DNA from: DATLSM01 sp049585815
GTDB lineage: Bacteria; Actinomycetota; Thermoleophilia; Solirubrobacterales; 70-9
DNA: 61,475 nt
Direction of reading: 5' to 3'
Assembly (NCBI GenBank): GCA_049585815.1
Contig: JBAVAR010000092.1
Span: 1-61,475 of the forward strand
The translations under genes and the position numbers were made by a program. This document shows, piece after piece, positions 33,757 to 41,300 of the stretch (its first letter is position 1; the number at the start of each line of letters is the position of its first letter). The notes beneath the pieces were generated by a model. It had not been told where the DNA came from. It saw only the letters and a program-made list of their open reading frames with translations, and did not search any database.

Positions 33757-34211
33757 CCTCCAGCGAGGGCCCTCTCCATACCCTCTAAAGCCTCTTCGAG
33801 TATCTCCGCCTGTCCGCGACGCATCAGCGGCGAGCCGAGCCGTGAGAGGCCGCGCAGCGTCTGGGTGGAGGCAATGCTGACCTCGGTTCCTCCTCCCCCA
33901 GGCCGCAGCCGGATATCCACTCCGGAGCTGCGCAGGTGGCGAGCGAAGGGGGTGCCCTCCATCTGCTGCTCCCAGACGTAGCGCTCGCCCTCTGCCGCGC
34001 TCAGGCAGCGGTAGTCGGCGCGAACCCCCCGCCCCTCGGCTGTCTCCAGCACCTTCGTCCACTGGCTGCGCCGACCGCCGCTCTTGCGCTCGACGTTCTC
34101 GACTCGGGTCGTACGTGGCCACCACCGTGGCAGGCTGTAGGGGTCGGAGACGAGCGCCCAGACCTCGCCGACCGGGGCCGCGATCGTGCGGCGGCGGACC
34201 ACTCGCGACAT
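33753..34211 (-). CDS. SRPBCC (START/polyketide-cyclase-like) lipid-binding protein
   Basis: The 152-residue protein begins with VVRRRTIAAPVGEVWALVSDP, the usual opening of SRPBCC ligand-binding domains, and keeps the expected length and strand pattern. The ligand is unknown. It is coupled by GTGA to the AGPS-like oxidase, so a hydrophobic substrate shared with that enzyme is a reasonable inference. It starts 10 bp after the MerR gene. Confidence 0.8.
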   Translation of the reverse strand: MSRVVRRRTIAAPVGEVWALVSDPYSLPRWWPRTTRVENVERKSGGRRSQWTKVLETAEGRGVRADYRCLSAAEGERYVWEQQMEGTPFARHLRSSGVDIRLRPGGGGTEVSIASTQTLRGLSRLGSPLMRRGQAEILEEALEGMERALAGG

Positions 34212-34221
34212 CGGTCTCGGG

Positions 34222-34974
34222 CTACTCGCCGGCGAGGCGGCGCAGATCGCGGACCAGCAGCAGATGCTTGAGGTGGCCGACGGTCGCCGCCAGGCTTTCG
34301 AGGCTCTCCAGCGCCTCCTTGCGGCGCTCGGGGTTTCGCGAGCGCAGCGATGGTCCGAGCAGCGCTTCGAGCAGATTGGCCTCGCGGTCTGCGGAGGAAC
34401 GGAAGACGCGAAGGTTGCGCGCCCCCACCCCCACCCTGGAGAGCTCGTTGGCAGCGCGGATTATCTCGCGGTCGGTCTCATCGTAAACGGGCTTGCCGTC
34501 GCGCTTCTCGGGTTGGACGATGCCGTAGTTCTCCAGCTCTGCGATCAGCTCCTCGCGGGCGCCGGTCTCCTCCGTCACCTCATCGAGGCTGAGGTAGGCG
34601 CTCGAGGTATTGACCAGGATCGCCCGCCGCACCGCCCCGGCGGTGGGTCGTCGATCCGCAACTCCACCTAGTTCGGCTTCCCCACCCGCGGCCAGCTCTT
34701 GGCGGATCACCCGTAGCGGCAGGAACTCATCGCGCTGAAGGCGCAGGATCGTCCGCAGCCGTTCAACGTCGGATTGGCTGTAGAGGCGGTAGCCACCTGA
34801 GGTGCGGCGCGGCGTCAGCAGCTTCTGGTCCTCGAGGTAGCGGATCTTGGAGATCGAGACGTCGTCGAACTCCGCCTGGAGGATCTTGCAGACGGCGCCG
34901 ATCGTCAGCGCCTTGCGCGGGCGACTGGCGGAGCCCGGTGAGGAGCGGACCTGCTTCTCGGATACGGCGGCCAT
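34222..34974 (-). CDS. MerR-family regulator, FtsR-like
   Basis: The 250-residue regulator has a MerR helix-turn-helix and wing (TIGAVCKILQAEF near residue 24, RTSGGYRLYSQSDVERL near residue 57). A long C-terminal region with a second winged-helix-like segment follows (YLSLDEVTEETGARE near residue 127). This layout and the neighbouring FHA gene match the actinobacterial FtsR/Rv1828 arrangement, in which the regulator affects cell division. It has no conserved metal-binding cysteines, so it is not a metal sensor. It lies 6 bp after the FHA gene. Confidence 0.82.
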   Translation of the reverse strand: MAAVSEKQVRSSPGSASRPRKALTIGAVCKILQAEFDDVSISKIRYLEDQKLLTPRRTSGGYRLYSQSDVERLRTILRLQRDEFLPLRVIRQELAAGGEAELGGVADRRPTAGAVRRAILVNTSSAYLSLDEVTEETGAREELIAELENYGIVQPEKRDGKPVYDETDREIIRAANELSRVGVGARNLRVFRSSADREANLLEALLGPSLRSRNPERRKEALESLESLAATVGHLKHLLLVRDLRRLAGE

Positions 34975-34980
34975 CGCTGC

Positions 34981-35460
34981 CTACTTCTCCAAGAAGCTGA
35001 GCTTGTACTTGCCGACCTGGATCTCGTCGCCGTCGCCGAGCCGGTGCGACTCGATCCTCCGTCTATTCACGTAGGTCCCGTTGAGCGAGCCGAGATCGTC
35101 GATGTATAGCCCGTCGCGGCGGCGCACCAGCAGCGCGTGATTGCGCGAGACGGTGACATCGTCGAGGAAGACCCCGGCGTCGGGGCTGCGCCCGATACTG
35201 ACCCGGTCATCGTCGATCGTGAAACTCTCCCCCGCGCGCCCACCGCCAGAGCGGATTACCAACGCGGCGCCCGCCCGCTCGACCATCTCGTCGATGTCGA
35301 TCGGCTGCATGTCGCCGGTCTCATCGACGGTGTAGGTCATGGTCGTCGGATCCTCGCCCCCCTCGGCGGGCCCGGCGCCGAGGTAGGCGCCGCACTTCTG
35401 ACAGTAGTTGGCGCCCTCGGGGTTGACGAACCCACACTCGGGACAGTGGACGGCCATCAT
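34981..35460 (-). CDS. Zinc-ribbon FHA-domain protein, GarA/OdhI-like
   Basis: The 159-residue protein has an N-terminal Cys4 zinc ribbon (CPECG, CQKCG; residues 6-24). A TTMTYTVDETG segment at residues 39-49 resembles the threonine motif phosphorylated in GarA/OdhI. The C-terminal FHA domain has SIGRSPDAGV, VSRNHALL and LGSLNGTYVN. GarA-like proteins bind and control 2-oxoglutarate enzymes according to kinase signals. The ATG has a good GGGAGG site. Its place before a MerR gene is conserved in Actinobacteria. Confidence 0.88.
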   Translation of the reverse strand: MMAVHCPECGFVNPEGANYCQKCGAYLGAGPAEGGEDPTTMTYTVDETGDMQPIDIDEMVERAGAALVIRSGGGRAGESFTIDDDRVSIGRSPDAGVFLDDVTVSRNHALLVRRRDGLYIDDLGSLNGTYVNRRRIESHRLGDGDEIQVGKYKLSFLEK

Positions 35461-35473
35461 TGCCTCCCGGCGC

Positions 35474-35743
35474 TCAGGCGGCCGGCTCGTCCTTCGGCGC
35501 GGGCTGTGCCTTGCCGGCGAGGATCTCGGTGAGCTGCCTTACGTCATCACCGGAAAACATCGTGTCGCCGCGCTCGCGTTTGTCGCGCAGGCGGTTGACG
35601 AGCTCAGCCCGGAGGATGTCGATCTTCCCGTGCAGGACCCGTCGCTTGTAGGAGATCTCGTTCTCCTCCTCGGTGAGCTTGTCAATCAGCTCCTTCAGCT
35701 CCTTGTCGGAGAGTGAGCCCAGATCGGGAAATGTGTCCTCCAT
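35474..35743 (-). CDS. RsiG-like small coiled-coil protein with c-di-GMP-type motif
   Basis: The 89-residue protein is almost all charged helix. Residues 27-42 read as E27, S31, R34, H38 and D42, matching the RsiG signature E(X)3S(X)2R(X)3Q(X)3D with Q replaced by H. RsiG is the c-di-GMP-dependent anti-sigma factor of WhiG in Streptomyces; Rubrobacter-type RsiG has a single motif per chain and dimerises. No sigma gene lies nearby. It has an AAGGAG site and is the first gene of the FHA/MerR operon. Confidence 0.72.
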   Translation of the reverse strand: MEDTFPDLGSLSDKELKELIDKLTEEENEISYKRRVLHGKIDILRAELVNRLRDKRERGDTMFSGDDVRQLTEILAGKAQPAPKDEPAA

Positions 35744-35789
35744 CTCGCTCCTTGATTGGGAGGCATCGCCTCCGTTGGCCGCTGCACCG

Positions 35790-35817
35790 ATTATAGGTCG
35801 CCGGGCCCAAGGGTCAA
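35790..35817 (-). promoter_or_regulatory. Consensus sigma70 promoter of the RsiG-like/FHA/MerR operon
   Basis: On the minus strand TTGACC (35817-35812) and TATAAT (35795-35790) are spaced by 16 bp. The start site would lie about 40 nt upstream of the ATG, leaving a leader with AAGGAG. It is the best -35/-10 pair in the window. Confidence 0.75.
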
Positions 35818-35832
35818 CTGAAGGTTGAAGGT

Positions 35833-36489
35833 TTATCGAGATTGCGCCCTGGATTGCAGCTCTCGCGACCCACGAACAGCGCGCAGCCCGGCGCGAGCGT
35901 AGAGGACGGTGGCGATGATCGCCAGCCCCAGGCCGATGATCAGCAGGGCCTTTGGCACCCAGCCGGCAAACACCATCGCAAAGAAGATTCCAGCCATGAT
36001 CGGAAAGACCGAGATCCGACCCGGCCAGTTGACCTCGATATCGACACCATGGCGCAGGCCGTACTGGGCGAGCCCGAGCATTACCAGCTCGCGCAGGGCG
36101 AGGAGCGCCAGCGCCCAGCGCGGCAGCAGTTCAAAGTGCCAGCAGACGACGGCGCCGCAGAGAATGGTGAGGCGGTCAACGAGGGGATCAAGCAGCGCCC
36201 CCATGCGGCTGTACTGGCCGGTGACGCGGGCGAGGAATCCGTCGAGGTAATCGCCGGCGGCGATCAACCAGAAGACGATCGCAGCCGGGGCGCTGCGTCC
36301 GTCGCCGGATTCAAAGGCGAGGTAGAGAAAGAGCGGCAGCGAAGCGAGCCGGACGTAGCCGACAATGTTGGGGATCGTCCAGGGGCGCAGCGGCTCTCCA
36401 GCGCGTGTCGGGCCTGGTTTGGTGCCACTGCGGTCGAGTCCGAAGAGGCGGCGTAAACGGCCGCGACCAAACGGGGCGGCCTCAGCCAT
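35833..36489 (-). CDS. pgsA: CDP-alcohol phosphatidyltransferase (PgsA-like)
   Basis: The 218-residue membrane enzyme transfers a phosphatidyl group from CDP-diacylglycerol to an alcohol acceptor. The full family signature is present: D, DG, AR, G, D and D in DYLDGFLARVTG and ALLDPLVDRL (near residues 80-105). The acceptor, glycerol-3-phosphate or another, cannot be settled. A basic N-terminal tail of about 30 residues precedes the first helix. The ATG overlaps the proS stop by 8 bp. It lies downstream of cdsA in the same gene run. Confidence 0.88.
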   Translation of the reverse strand: MAEAAPFGRGRLRRLFGLDRSGTKPGPTRAGEPLRPWTIPNIVGYVRLASLPLFLYLAFESGDGRSAPAAIVFWLIAAGDYLDGFLARVTGQYSRMGALLDPLVDRLTILCGAVVCWHFELLPRWALALLALRELVMLGLAQYGLRHGVDIEVNWPGRISVFPIMAGIFFAMVFAGWVPKALLIIGLGLAIIATVLYARAGLRAVRGSRELQSRAQSR

Positions 36490-37741
36490 CGAGGCCCTGG
36501 AGGATCCCGAGCGCCCGCTCGGCGGCATCCCCCACAGGCAGCTCGTGCTGCACGCCGCTGGCGCGCTCAGCTCCCTCGACGATCCCCTCGGCGAGGCCGC
36601 GCCGTCCGACCACTATTCGCAGCGGGCAGCCAAGCAGCTCCGCATCGGTCAGCTTCTCGCCCGTTCCTGCATCGCGGTCGTCGTAGAGCACCTCGTCGCC
36701 GAGCACTGCGCTCAGCTCCTCATAGATGTGGTCAGCGACCTCACGTCCGGGCTCGCCGACTTTGGCGAGCGAGACGAGGTGGATCTGCCAGGGGGCGATC
36801 GCGGCCGGCCAGACTATGCCGCGATCGTCAGCGCCCTGCTCGATTGCCGCCGCTAGGACCCGGGCCGGGCCGATCCCGTAGCTGCCCATCACGATCGGGC
36901 GTTCGACCCCGTCCTCGTCGAGGAAGGTGGCGCCAAGCGGCTCCGAGTAACGGGTGCCGAGCTTGAAGGTGTTACCGATCTCGATCGCCGGTACGACCTC
37001 GACCGAACCTCCATTGGGGCCCGGGTCGCCGGCACGCAGCTCCGTCACCTCGACGTTGGCGGCAAAGTCAGGGGCCAGGGCGATCTCATCCTCGCCGGCC
37101 TCGCACGGGGCCATGTACTCGTTGGCGCCCGAGCCGCCCATCATTCCGACGTCGGATTCGACCCGGTACCAATTCAATCCACAGCTATCGAAGATCCGCC
37201 CGTAGGCCTCCGTCTGGCGCTCATATGAACGCTCCAGTCCGGCGAGATCACGATCGAAGGAGTAGGCGTCCTTCATCGTGAACTCGCGGGTTCGCAAGAC
37301 CCCAGCCCGCGGCCGAGGCTCATCACGCTCCTTGGTCTGAATGTGGAAGAGCATCAGTGGTAGATCGCGGTAGGAGCGAACCTCCCGACCGACATGGTGG
37401 GTGACGCACTCCTCGTGGGTCATCGCCAATACCAACGGAGATCCCTTGCGATCCGAGAGCTTGAACATCTCCTCGATCCCGTAGCGGCCGGTCGCCTCCC
37501 AGATCTCGGCCGGCTGGAGCACGGGCATCAGCATCTCCTGGCAGCCGATCGCCTCCATCTCCCGGCGCATAATCCCCTCCACCCTGCGCAGCACCCGCCA
37601 ACCGGCCGGCAGGTAGGTCCATAGGCCCGCCCCCAGCTGGCGAACCAGGCCAGCTCGCACCATCAGCTTGTGCGAGAGAGACTCCGCATCTGCGGGGGGC
37701 TCTCTCAGGGTGGGCAGCAACGTTTCGGTGAAGCGGGTCAC
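36482..37741 (-). CDS. proS: Prolyl-tRNA synthetase, bacterial type lacking the INS editing domain
   Basis: The 419-residue enzyme charges tRNA-Pro. Class II motifs are visible: motif 1 near GWRVLRRVEGIMRREM, motif 2 in TREFTMKDAYSF and motif 3 in VMGSYGIGPARVLAA, followed by the anticodon-binding domain. Bacterial ProRS usually has about 570 residues because an editing domain sits between motifs 2 and 3. Here that region is only a short NVEVTELRAGDPG stretch, so cis editing is absent. The GTG start lies 6 nt after TAGGTT in an 18-bp gap. Confidence 0.94.
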   Translation of the reverse strand: MTRFTETLLPTLREPPADAESLSHKLMVRAGLVRQLGAGLWTYLPAGWRVLRRVEGIMRREMEAIGCQEMLMPVLQPAEIWEATGRYGIEEMFKLSDRKGSPLVLAMTHEECVTHHVGREVRSYRDLPLMLFHIQTKERDEPRPRAGVLRTREFTMKDAYSFDRDLAGLERSYERQTEAYGRIFDSCGLNWYRVESDVGMMGGSGANEYMAPCEAGEDEIALAPDFAANVEVTELRAGDPGPNGGSVEVVPAIEIGNTFKLGTRYSEPLGATFLDEDGVERPIVMGSYGIGPARVLAAAIEQGADDRGIVWPAAIAPWQIHLVSLAKVGEPGREVADHIYEELSAVLGDEVLYDDRDAGTGEKLTDAELLGCPLRIVVGRRGLAEGIVEGAERASGVQHELPVGDAAERALGILQGLDG

Positions 37742-37747
37742 CGGTGA

Positions 37748-37753
37748 AACCTA
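37748..37753 (-). promoter_or_regulatory. -10 box of proS
   Basis: TAGGTT on the minus strand ends 6 nt before the GTG at 37741, inside the 18-bp gap after ispG. Confidence 0.5.
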
Positions 37754-37759
37754 TCCGCC

Positions 37760-39013
37760 TCAGGCCCGGCTGAACCGGCGTCCTGCCGTCGGCGATGCCT
37801 CCTCGTCGAGCAACACCCTGTCTGACTCGCCCTGTCGGGCTGCCTCATGCTCCATCTGGGCGATTCTCTCGGGGGTCAGGTCGCCGGCGTTCTCCTCCTC
37901 GATCTTCGCCAGCCAGGCGGCACCCTCGCCGGCCTTGGCTTCGTCGATCTCGACGCGGCCGCGATCCAATGAGCGGTCGATCTCCTCGAATAGGGCGTCG
38001 ACCAGCGTCGCCTGTGGGACCTTCCGCAGCGGCTTACCGTGGGCGAAGATCAGGCCCTCGTCCTTGGCGCCGGTGATGCCGAAATCGGCGTGGCTGGCCT
38101 CGCCGATCCCGTTCACGGCGCATCCGAGCACCGCCACCTCGACCGGCTCGGCATAGGCCTCAAGGCGCTGCTCGATCTCCGCCACCACCGAGTCCATGTC
38201 GAACTGGAGGCGGCCGCAGGTCGGGCAGGCGATCAGCACCGGGCCACGCTCGCGCAGCTGCAGTGCCTTGAGGATCTCCCAGGCGACCTTCACCTCCTCC
38301 TCGGCATGGAAGGTGGAGAGGCTGATCCGGATTGTGTCGCCGATCCCATCGGCCAGTAGCGCTCCGAGACCGACCGCGGATTTCAGCGAGCCCGACCACT
38401 TCGTCCCGGCCTCGGTGATCCCGAGGTGCAGGGGGTAGGGGATTTTCTCCGCGAGAAGGCGGTTGGCGGCGATCGTGTTCGGCACGTTGGTCGACTTGAT
38501 CGAGACCTTGAAGTCTTCGAACTCAAGCCCCTCCATCAGCTCGACGAACTCGACCGCCGCGGCAACCAGGGCCTCGACCGGCGCCTCGCGCTCGAGCTCA
38601 TGCAGGTGTTTGGGCAGCGAACCGGAGTTGACGCCGATCCGCATTGGAACCCCGGCGGCGCGCGCCCTCGCCGCAACCTCTGCGACTTTCTCCCTGCCGC
38701 CGATGTTGCCGGGGTTGAGCCGGATGCAGTGGGCCCCGGCATCGATCGCCTTCAAGGCCAGGGTGTGATTGAAGTGGATGTCCGCAATCACCGGAATCGG
38801 CGACTCACGGACGATCGTCCTCAGCGCCTCGGCGTCCTTCTCTCGCGGCACCGCCACCCGCACGATGTCGGCTCCAGCCTCAGCGACCTTGCGAACCTGG
38901 TCCATCGTCGCCGCCAGATTGGCGGTCTCGGTCTTTGTCATCGTCTGCACGATGACCGGGGCGCCGCCGCCGATCGGTACGCCCCCGACAAAGATCTGGC
39001 GCTTAGAGGCCAT
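37760..39013 (-). CDS. ispG: 4-hydroxy-3-methylbut-2-enyl-diphosphate synthase IspG (GcpE)
   Basis: IspG is the iron-sulfur enzyme of the sixth MEP-pathway step. The 417-residue protein opens with a TIM-barrel part (QTMTKTETANLAATMDQV). It carries the cluster cysteines in ACPTCGR (near residue 265) and LGCAVNGIGE (near residue 300). About 60 extra C-terminal residues are acidic and look like a linker. It belongs with uppS, cdsA, dxr and rseP in the same gene run. Leaderless initiation is suggested by TACCCT 6 nt upstream. Confidence 0.95.
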   Translation of the reverse strand: MASKRQIFVGGVPIGGGAPVIVQTMTKTETANLAATMDQVRKVAEAGADIVRVAVPREKDAEALRTIVRESPIPVIADIHFNHTLALKAIDAGAHCIRLNPGNIGGREKVAEVAARARAAGVPMRIGVNSGSLPKHLHELEREAPVEALVAAAVEFVELMEGLEFEDFKVSIKSTNVPNTIAANRLLAEKIPYPLHLGITEAGTKWSGSLKSAVGLGALLADGIGDTIRISLSTFHAEEEVKVAWEILKALQLRERGPVLIACPTCGRLQFDMDSVVAEIEQRLEAYAEPVEVAVLGCAVNGIGEASHADFGITGAKDEGLIFAHGKPLRKVPQATLVDALFEEIDRSLDRGRVEIDEAKAGEGAAWLAKIEEENAGDLTPERIAQMEHEAARQGESDRVLLDEEASPTAGRRFSRA

Positions 39014-39019
39014 AGTCGA

Positions 39020-39025
39020 AGGGTA
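39020..39025 (-). promoter_or_regulatory. -10 box of ispG
   Basis: TACCCT on the minus strand ends 6 nt before the ATG at 39013, in the 35-bp gap after rseP. Confidence 0.5.
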
Positions 39026-39048
39026 TCCGGGGCGGGCGCCGGGCCGGG

Positions 39049-40140
39049 TTACCGAACGTTGAAGCCCTGGCCGGTGAGACGGCCGACGTCGTTTGAGAGT
39101 CCGATGAACACCAGCACCGCGACCAATGCGAACCCGACCACCGTTGCCCGTTCGATCACCCTCACCGAGACCGGCTTCCCACGGACTTTCTCGACCAAGG
39201 CCCAGAGGATGTGGCCGCCGTCGAGGGGAAGAATCGGCAACAGGTTGATCAAGCCGAGAGAAAGGCTGACCAGCGCCAAGAGCAGAAATGACTGGTCGGC
39301 GCTGTGTTCGACGGTTTCATGGGCGACGGCGCTGATCCCAACGACGCTCGAAACCTGCTTTCGCTGCTGGGATTCAAATAGGTGGCTGAAGACCTGCAGG
39401 GTCCTCGAGGTGATCGTCCAGGCGGAGCCGGTGGCACGGTCCACCGCTGCGCCCACCCCCAGGGAGACTGACTTTGGAGCAAAACCGATCCCGACTATTC
39501 CCTGGCCCTCGGCGGCGTCGTACTTGGGTCTGACCCCGAACGTCATCAACCGCCCGTTGCGGGCGACGGTCAGTTGCACCGGGGTCGCCGACAAGCAGCC
39601 TTGCCGCTGTTCACCGACGCATTTGTGGGAGCCGATCTCTTGGCGGAATCGTTCAACCCGCGCTTCGCTGTCCAATCCGGGATAACGCTTGCCGTCGACC
39701 GCGACGATTCTGTCCCCCGGCTTCAACACCCGGGCAGCCGGACTCCCCGGGAGGACTTCGTGAACCGTTTCGGTGGCAGCGATCGCACTGGTTAGGGCCA
39801 AGACAAAGAAGATCACCAGCGCGAGAAGGACATTGACAGCGGGTCCCGCCGCGACGACGACGATGCGCTTCCAGACCGGTTGCCGGTAATAGCAGCGGTC
39901 CTCATGCTCGGGGGGAACCTCTTCCTCGGGGTTCATGCCGGTGATCCTCACGTAGCCGCCGAGCGGAATCGATTTGATCCCATACTCGGTTTCGCCCCGC
40001 CTAAACGACCAGATCGTCGGTCCGAAGAAGAGAAAGAAACGCTCGACCCGCATGCCCGTCGCCTTGGCGGCGAGGAAGTGGCCTCCCTCGTGGAGGATGA
40101 CCAACAGGCAGAAGCCGAAGAGGACGACGAGCCAGCTCAT
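39049..40140 (-). CDS. rseP: Site-2 intramembrane zinc metalloprotease RseP/RasP
   Basis: The 363-residue site-2 protease cuts membrane-spanning anti-sigma factors and leftover signal peptides. The catalytic motif is HEGGH near residue 18, with the second zinc region in LPILPLDGGHI near residue 313. A PDZ domain lies between (about residues 120-215). It contains a short insert with two cysteines (HKCVGEQRQGC) not usual for the family. It overlaps dxr by ATGA. A membrane sigma4-like protein at 31.2 kb is a conceivable target, unproven. Confidence 0.93.
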   Translation of the reverse strand: MSWLVVLFGFCLLVILHEGGHFLAAKATGMRVERFFLFFGPTIWSFRRGETEYGIKSIPLGGYVRITGMNPEEEVPPEHEDRCYYRQPVWKRIVVVAAGPAVNVLLALVIFFVLALTSAIAATETVHEVLPGSPAARVLKPGDRIVAVDGKRYPGLDSEARVERFRQEIGSHKCVGEQRQGCLSATPVQLTVARNGRLMTFGVRPKYDAAEGQGIVGIGFAPKSVSLGVGAAVDRATGSAWTITSRTLQVFSHLFESQQRKQVSSVVGISAVAHETVEHSADQSFLLLALVSLSLGLINLLPILPLDGGHILWALVEKVRGKPVSVRVIERATVVGFALVAVLVFIGLSNDVGRLTGQGFNVR

Positions 40141-41282
40141 ACTCTCGCCAACCCCCTGATCTCCTGCTCGGAGCGCTCACGGGCCTCGGCATCGACGGCG
40201 AAGAGGTCGTCGAAGTGGTCGATCGGATGTGCGGGAATCTGCAAGAGGACCCGCTCGATCACCTCGGCGATGGCGGTGAAGGGAATCCGACCCTCGAGGA
40301 ACGAGGCAACGGCAACCTCATCGGCGGCGTTCAGCGCGCAGGGCATCGTCCCCCCCGCCGCGCCGGCCTCGCGGGCGAGGCGAAGGCAGGCAAAGGTCTC
40401 CAAGTCCGGCGCCTCGAAGGTGAGCTCGCCCGTGGCGGCGAGGTCCAGCTGCGGCACGTCGATGTCGGCACGCTCGGGGAAGTGCAGCGCGTAGGAGATC
40501 GGCACCCGCATATCCGGGTGACCGAGGTGGGCGAGCGAGGAGCCGTCGTTGAGCTGGACCAGCGAGTGGACAAGCGACTGCGGGTGGACGACGATCTCGA
40601 TCCGCTCGTAGGGGACGGCAAAGAGGTGGTGTGCCTCAATCGCCTCAAAGCCCTTGTTCATCAACGTCGCCGAGTCGATCGTGATCCTCCCCCCCATCGC
40701 CCAGGTCGGGTGGGCGAGCGCCTCGGCGACGGTCACCCCGGTCAGGTCCTCGCGGCCGCGAAATGGCCCTCCGGACGCGGTCAGGACAAGGCGCTCGACG
40801 GTCCCCGGTTTCGCGGACCCGATCAGTTGCGCGAGGGCGGAGTGCTCTGAGTCGACCGGCACCAGGCGGGCACCGCTCGCCTCGGCCAGCGCCATCACCA
40901 GCTCGCCGCCCATCACCAGGCTCTCCTTGTTGGCGAGCGCCACATCTATCCCCTCGCTGAGCGCTACCACGGTCGAGGTCAGCCCGGCGGCGCCGACGAT
41001 TCCGTTGAGGATCAGGTCCGCAGCAGAGGAGGCGATCAGCTCGTGAACCCCCTCCTCGCCGGCAAGGACCCGACCGTTCCACTCTCGCTCAGCGCGTTTC
41101 GCGGCGCTGCGGTCGGCCAGGGCGATGGCCGGTGCGCGGACCTGGCGGGCCTGCGCGATGAGCTGCTCCCAATCGGAGCCGGCGGCAAGGCCGGCAACCT
41201 CGAGTTCAGAGGATGCGGAAACGACCTCGAGGGCCTGGGTCCCGATGGACCCGGTCGAGCCGAGAATCACAAGCCTCTTCAT
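40137..41282 (-). CDS. dxr: 1-deoxy-D-xylulose-5-phosphate reductoisomerase
   Basis: Dxr makes MEP from DXP with NADPH, the committed step of non-mevalonate isoprenoid synthesis. The 381-residue protein has the cofactor motif GSTGSIGTQALEVV at the N-terminus. It also has ALANKESLVMGGE (near residue 119), SEHSAL (near residue 145) and MNKGFEAIEAHHLF (near residue 208), all typical. The ATG lies 6 nt after TACACT in the 18-bp gap behind cdsA. The gene overlaps rseP at its end. Confidence 0.96.
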   Translation of the reverse strand: MKRLVILGSTGSIGTQALEVVSASSELEVAGLAAGSDWEQLIAQARQVRAPAIALADRSAAKRAEREWNGRVLAGEEGVHELIASSAADLILNGIVGAAGLTSTVVALSEGIDVALANKESLVMGGELVMALAEASGARLVPVDSEHSALAQLIGSAKPGTVERLVLTASGGPFRGREDLTGVTVAEALAHPTWAMGGRITIDSATLMNKGFEAIEAHHLFAVPYERIEIVVHPQSLVHSLVQLNDGSSLAHLGHPDMRVPISYALHFPERADIDVPQLDLAATGELTFEAPDLETFACLRLAREAGAAGGTMPCALNAADEVAVASFLEGRIPFTAIAEVIERVLLQIPAHPIDHFDDLFAVDAEARERSEQEIRGLARV

Positions 41283-41288
41283 TGACTC

Positions 41289-41294
41289 AGTGTA
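41289..41294 (-). promoter_or_regulatory. -10 box of dxr
   Basis: TACACT on the minus strand ends 6 nt before the ATG at 41282, in the same position within an 18-bp gap as the proS box. Confidence 0.5.
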
Positions 41295-41300
41295 GGTAGG

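Noticed and set aside
32851..33981. A 376-codon open frame on the plus strand
   Set aside because: It lies fully antisense to the AGPS-like oxidase, has low-complexity Arg/Pro/Ala content and no family pattern. High GC makes such long shadow frames common.
38426..39685. A 419-codon open frame on the plus strand
   Set aside because: It spans ispG and rseP in antisense, both of which are unmistakable genes.
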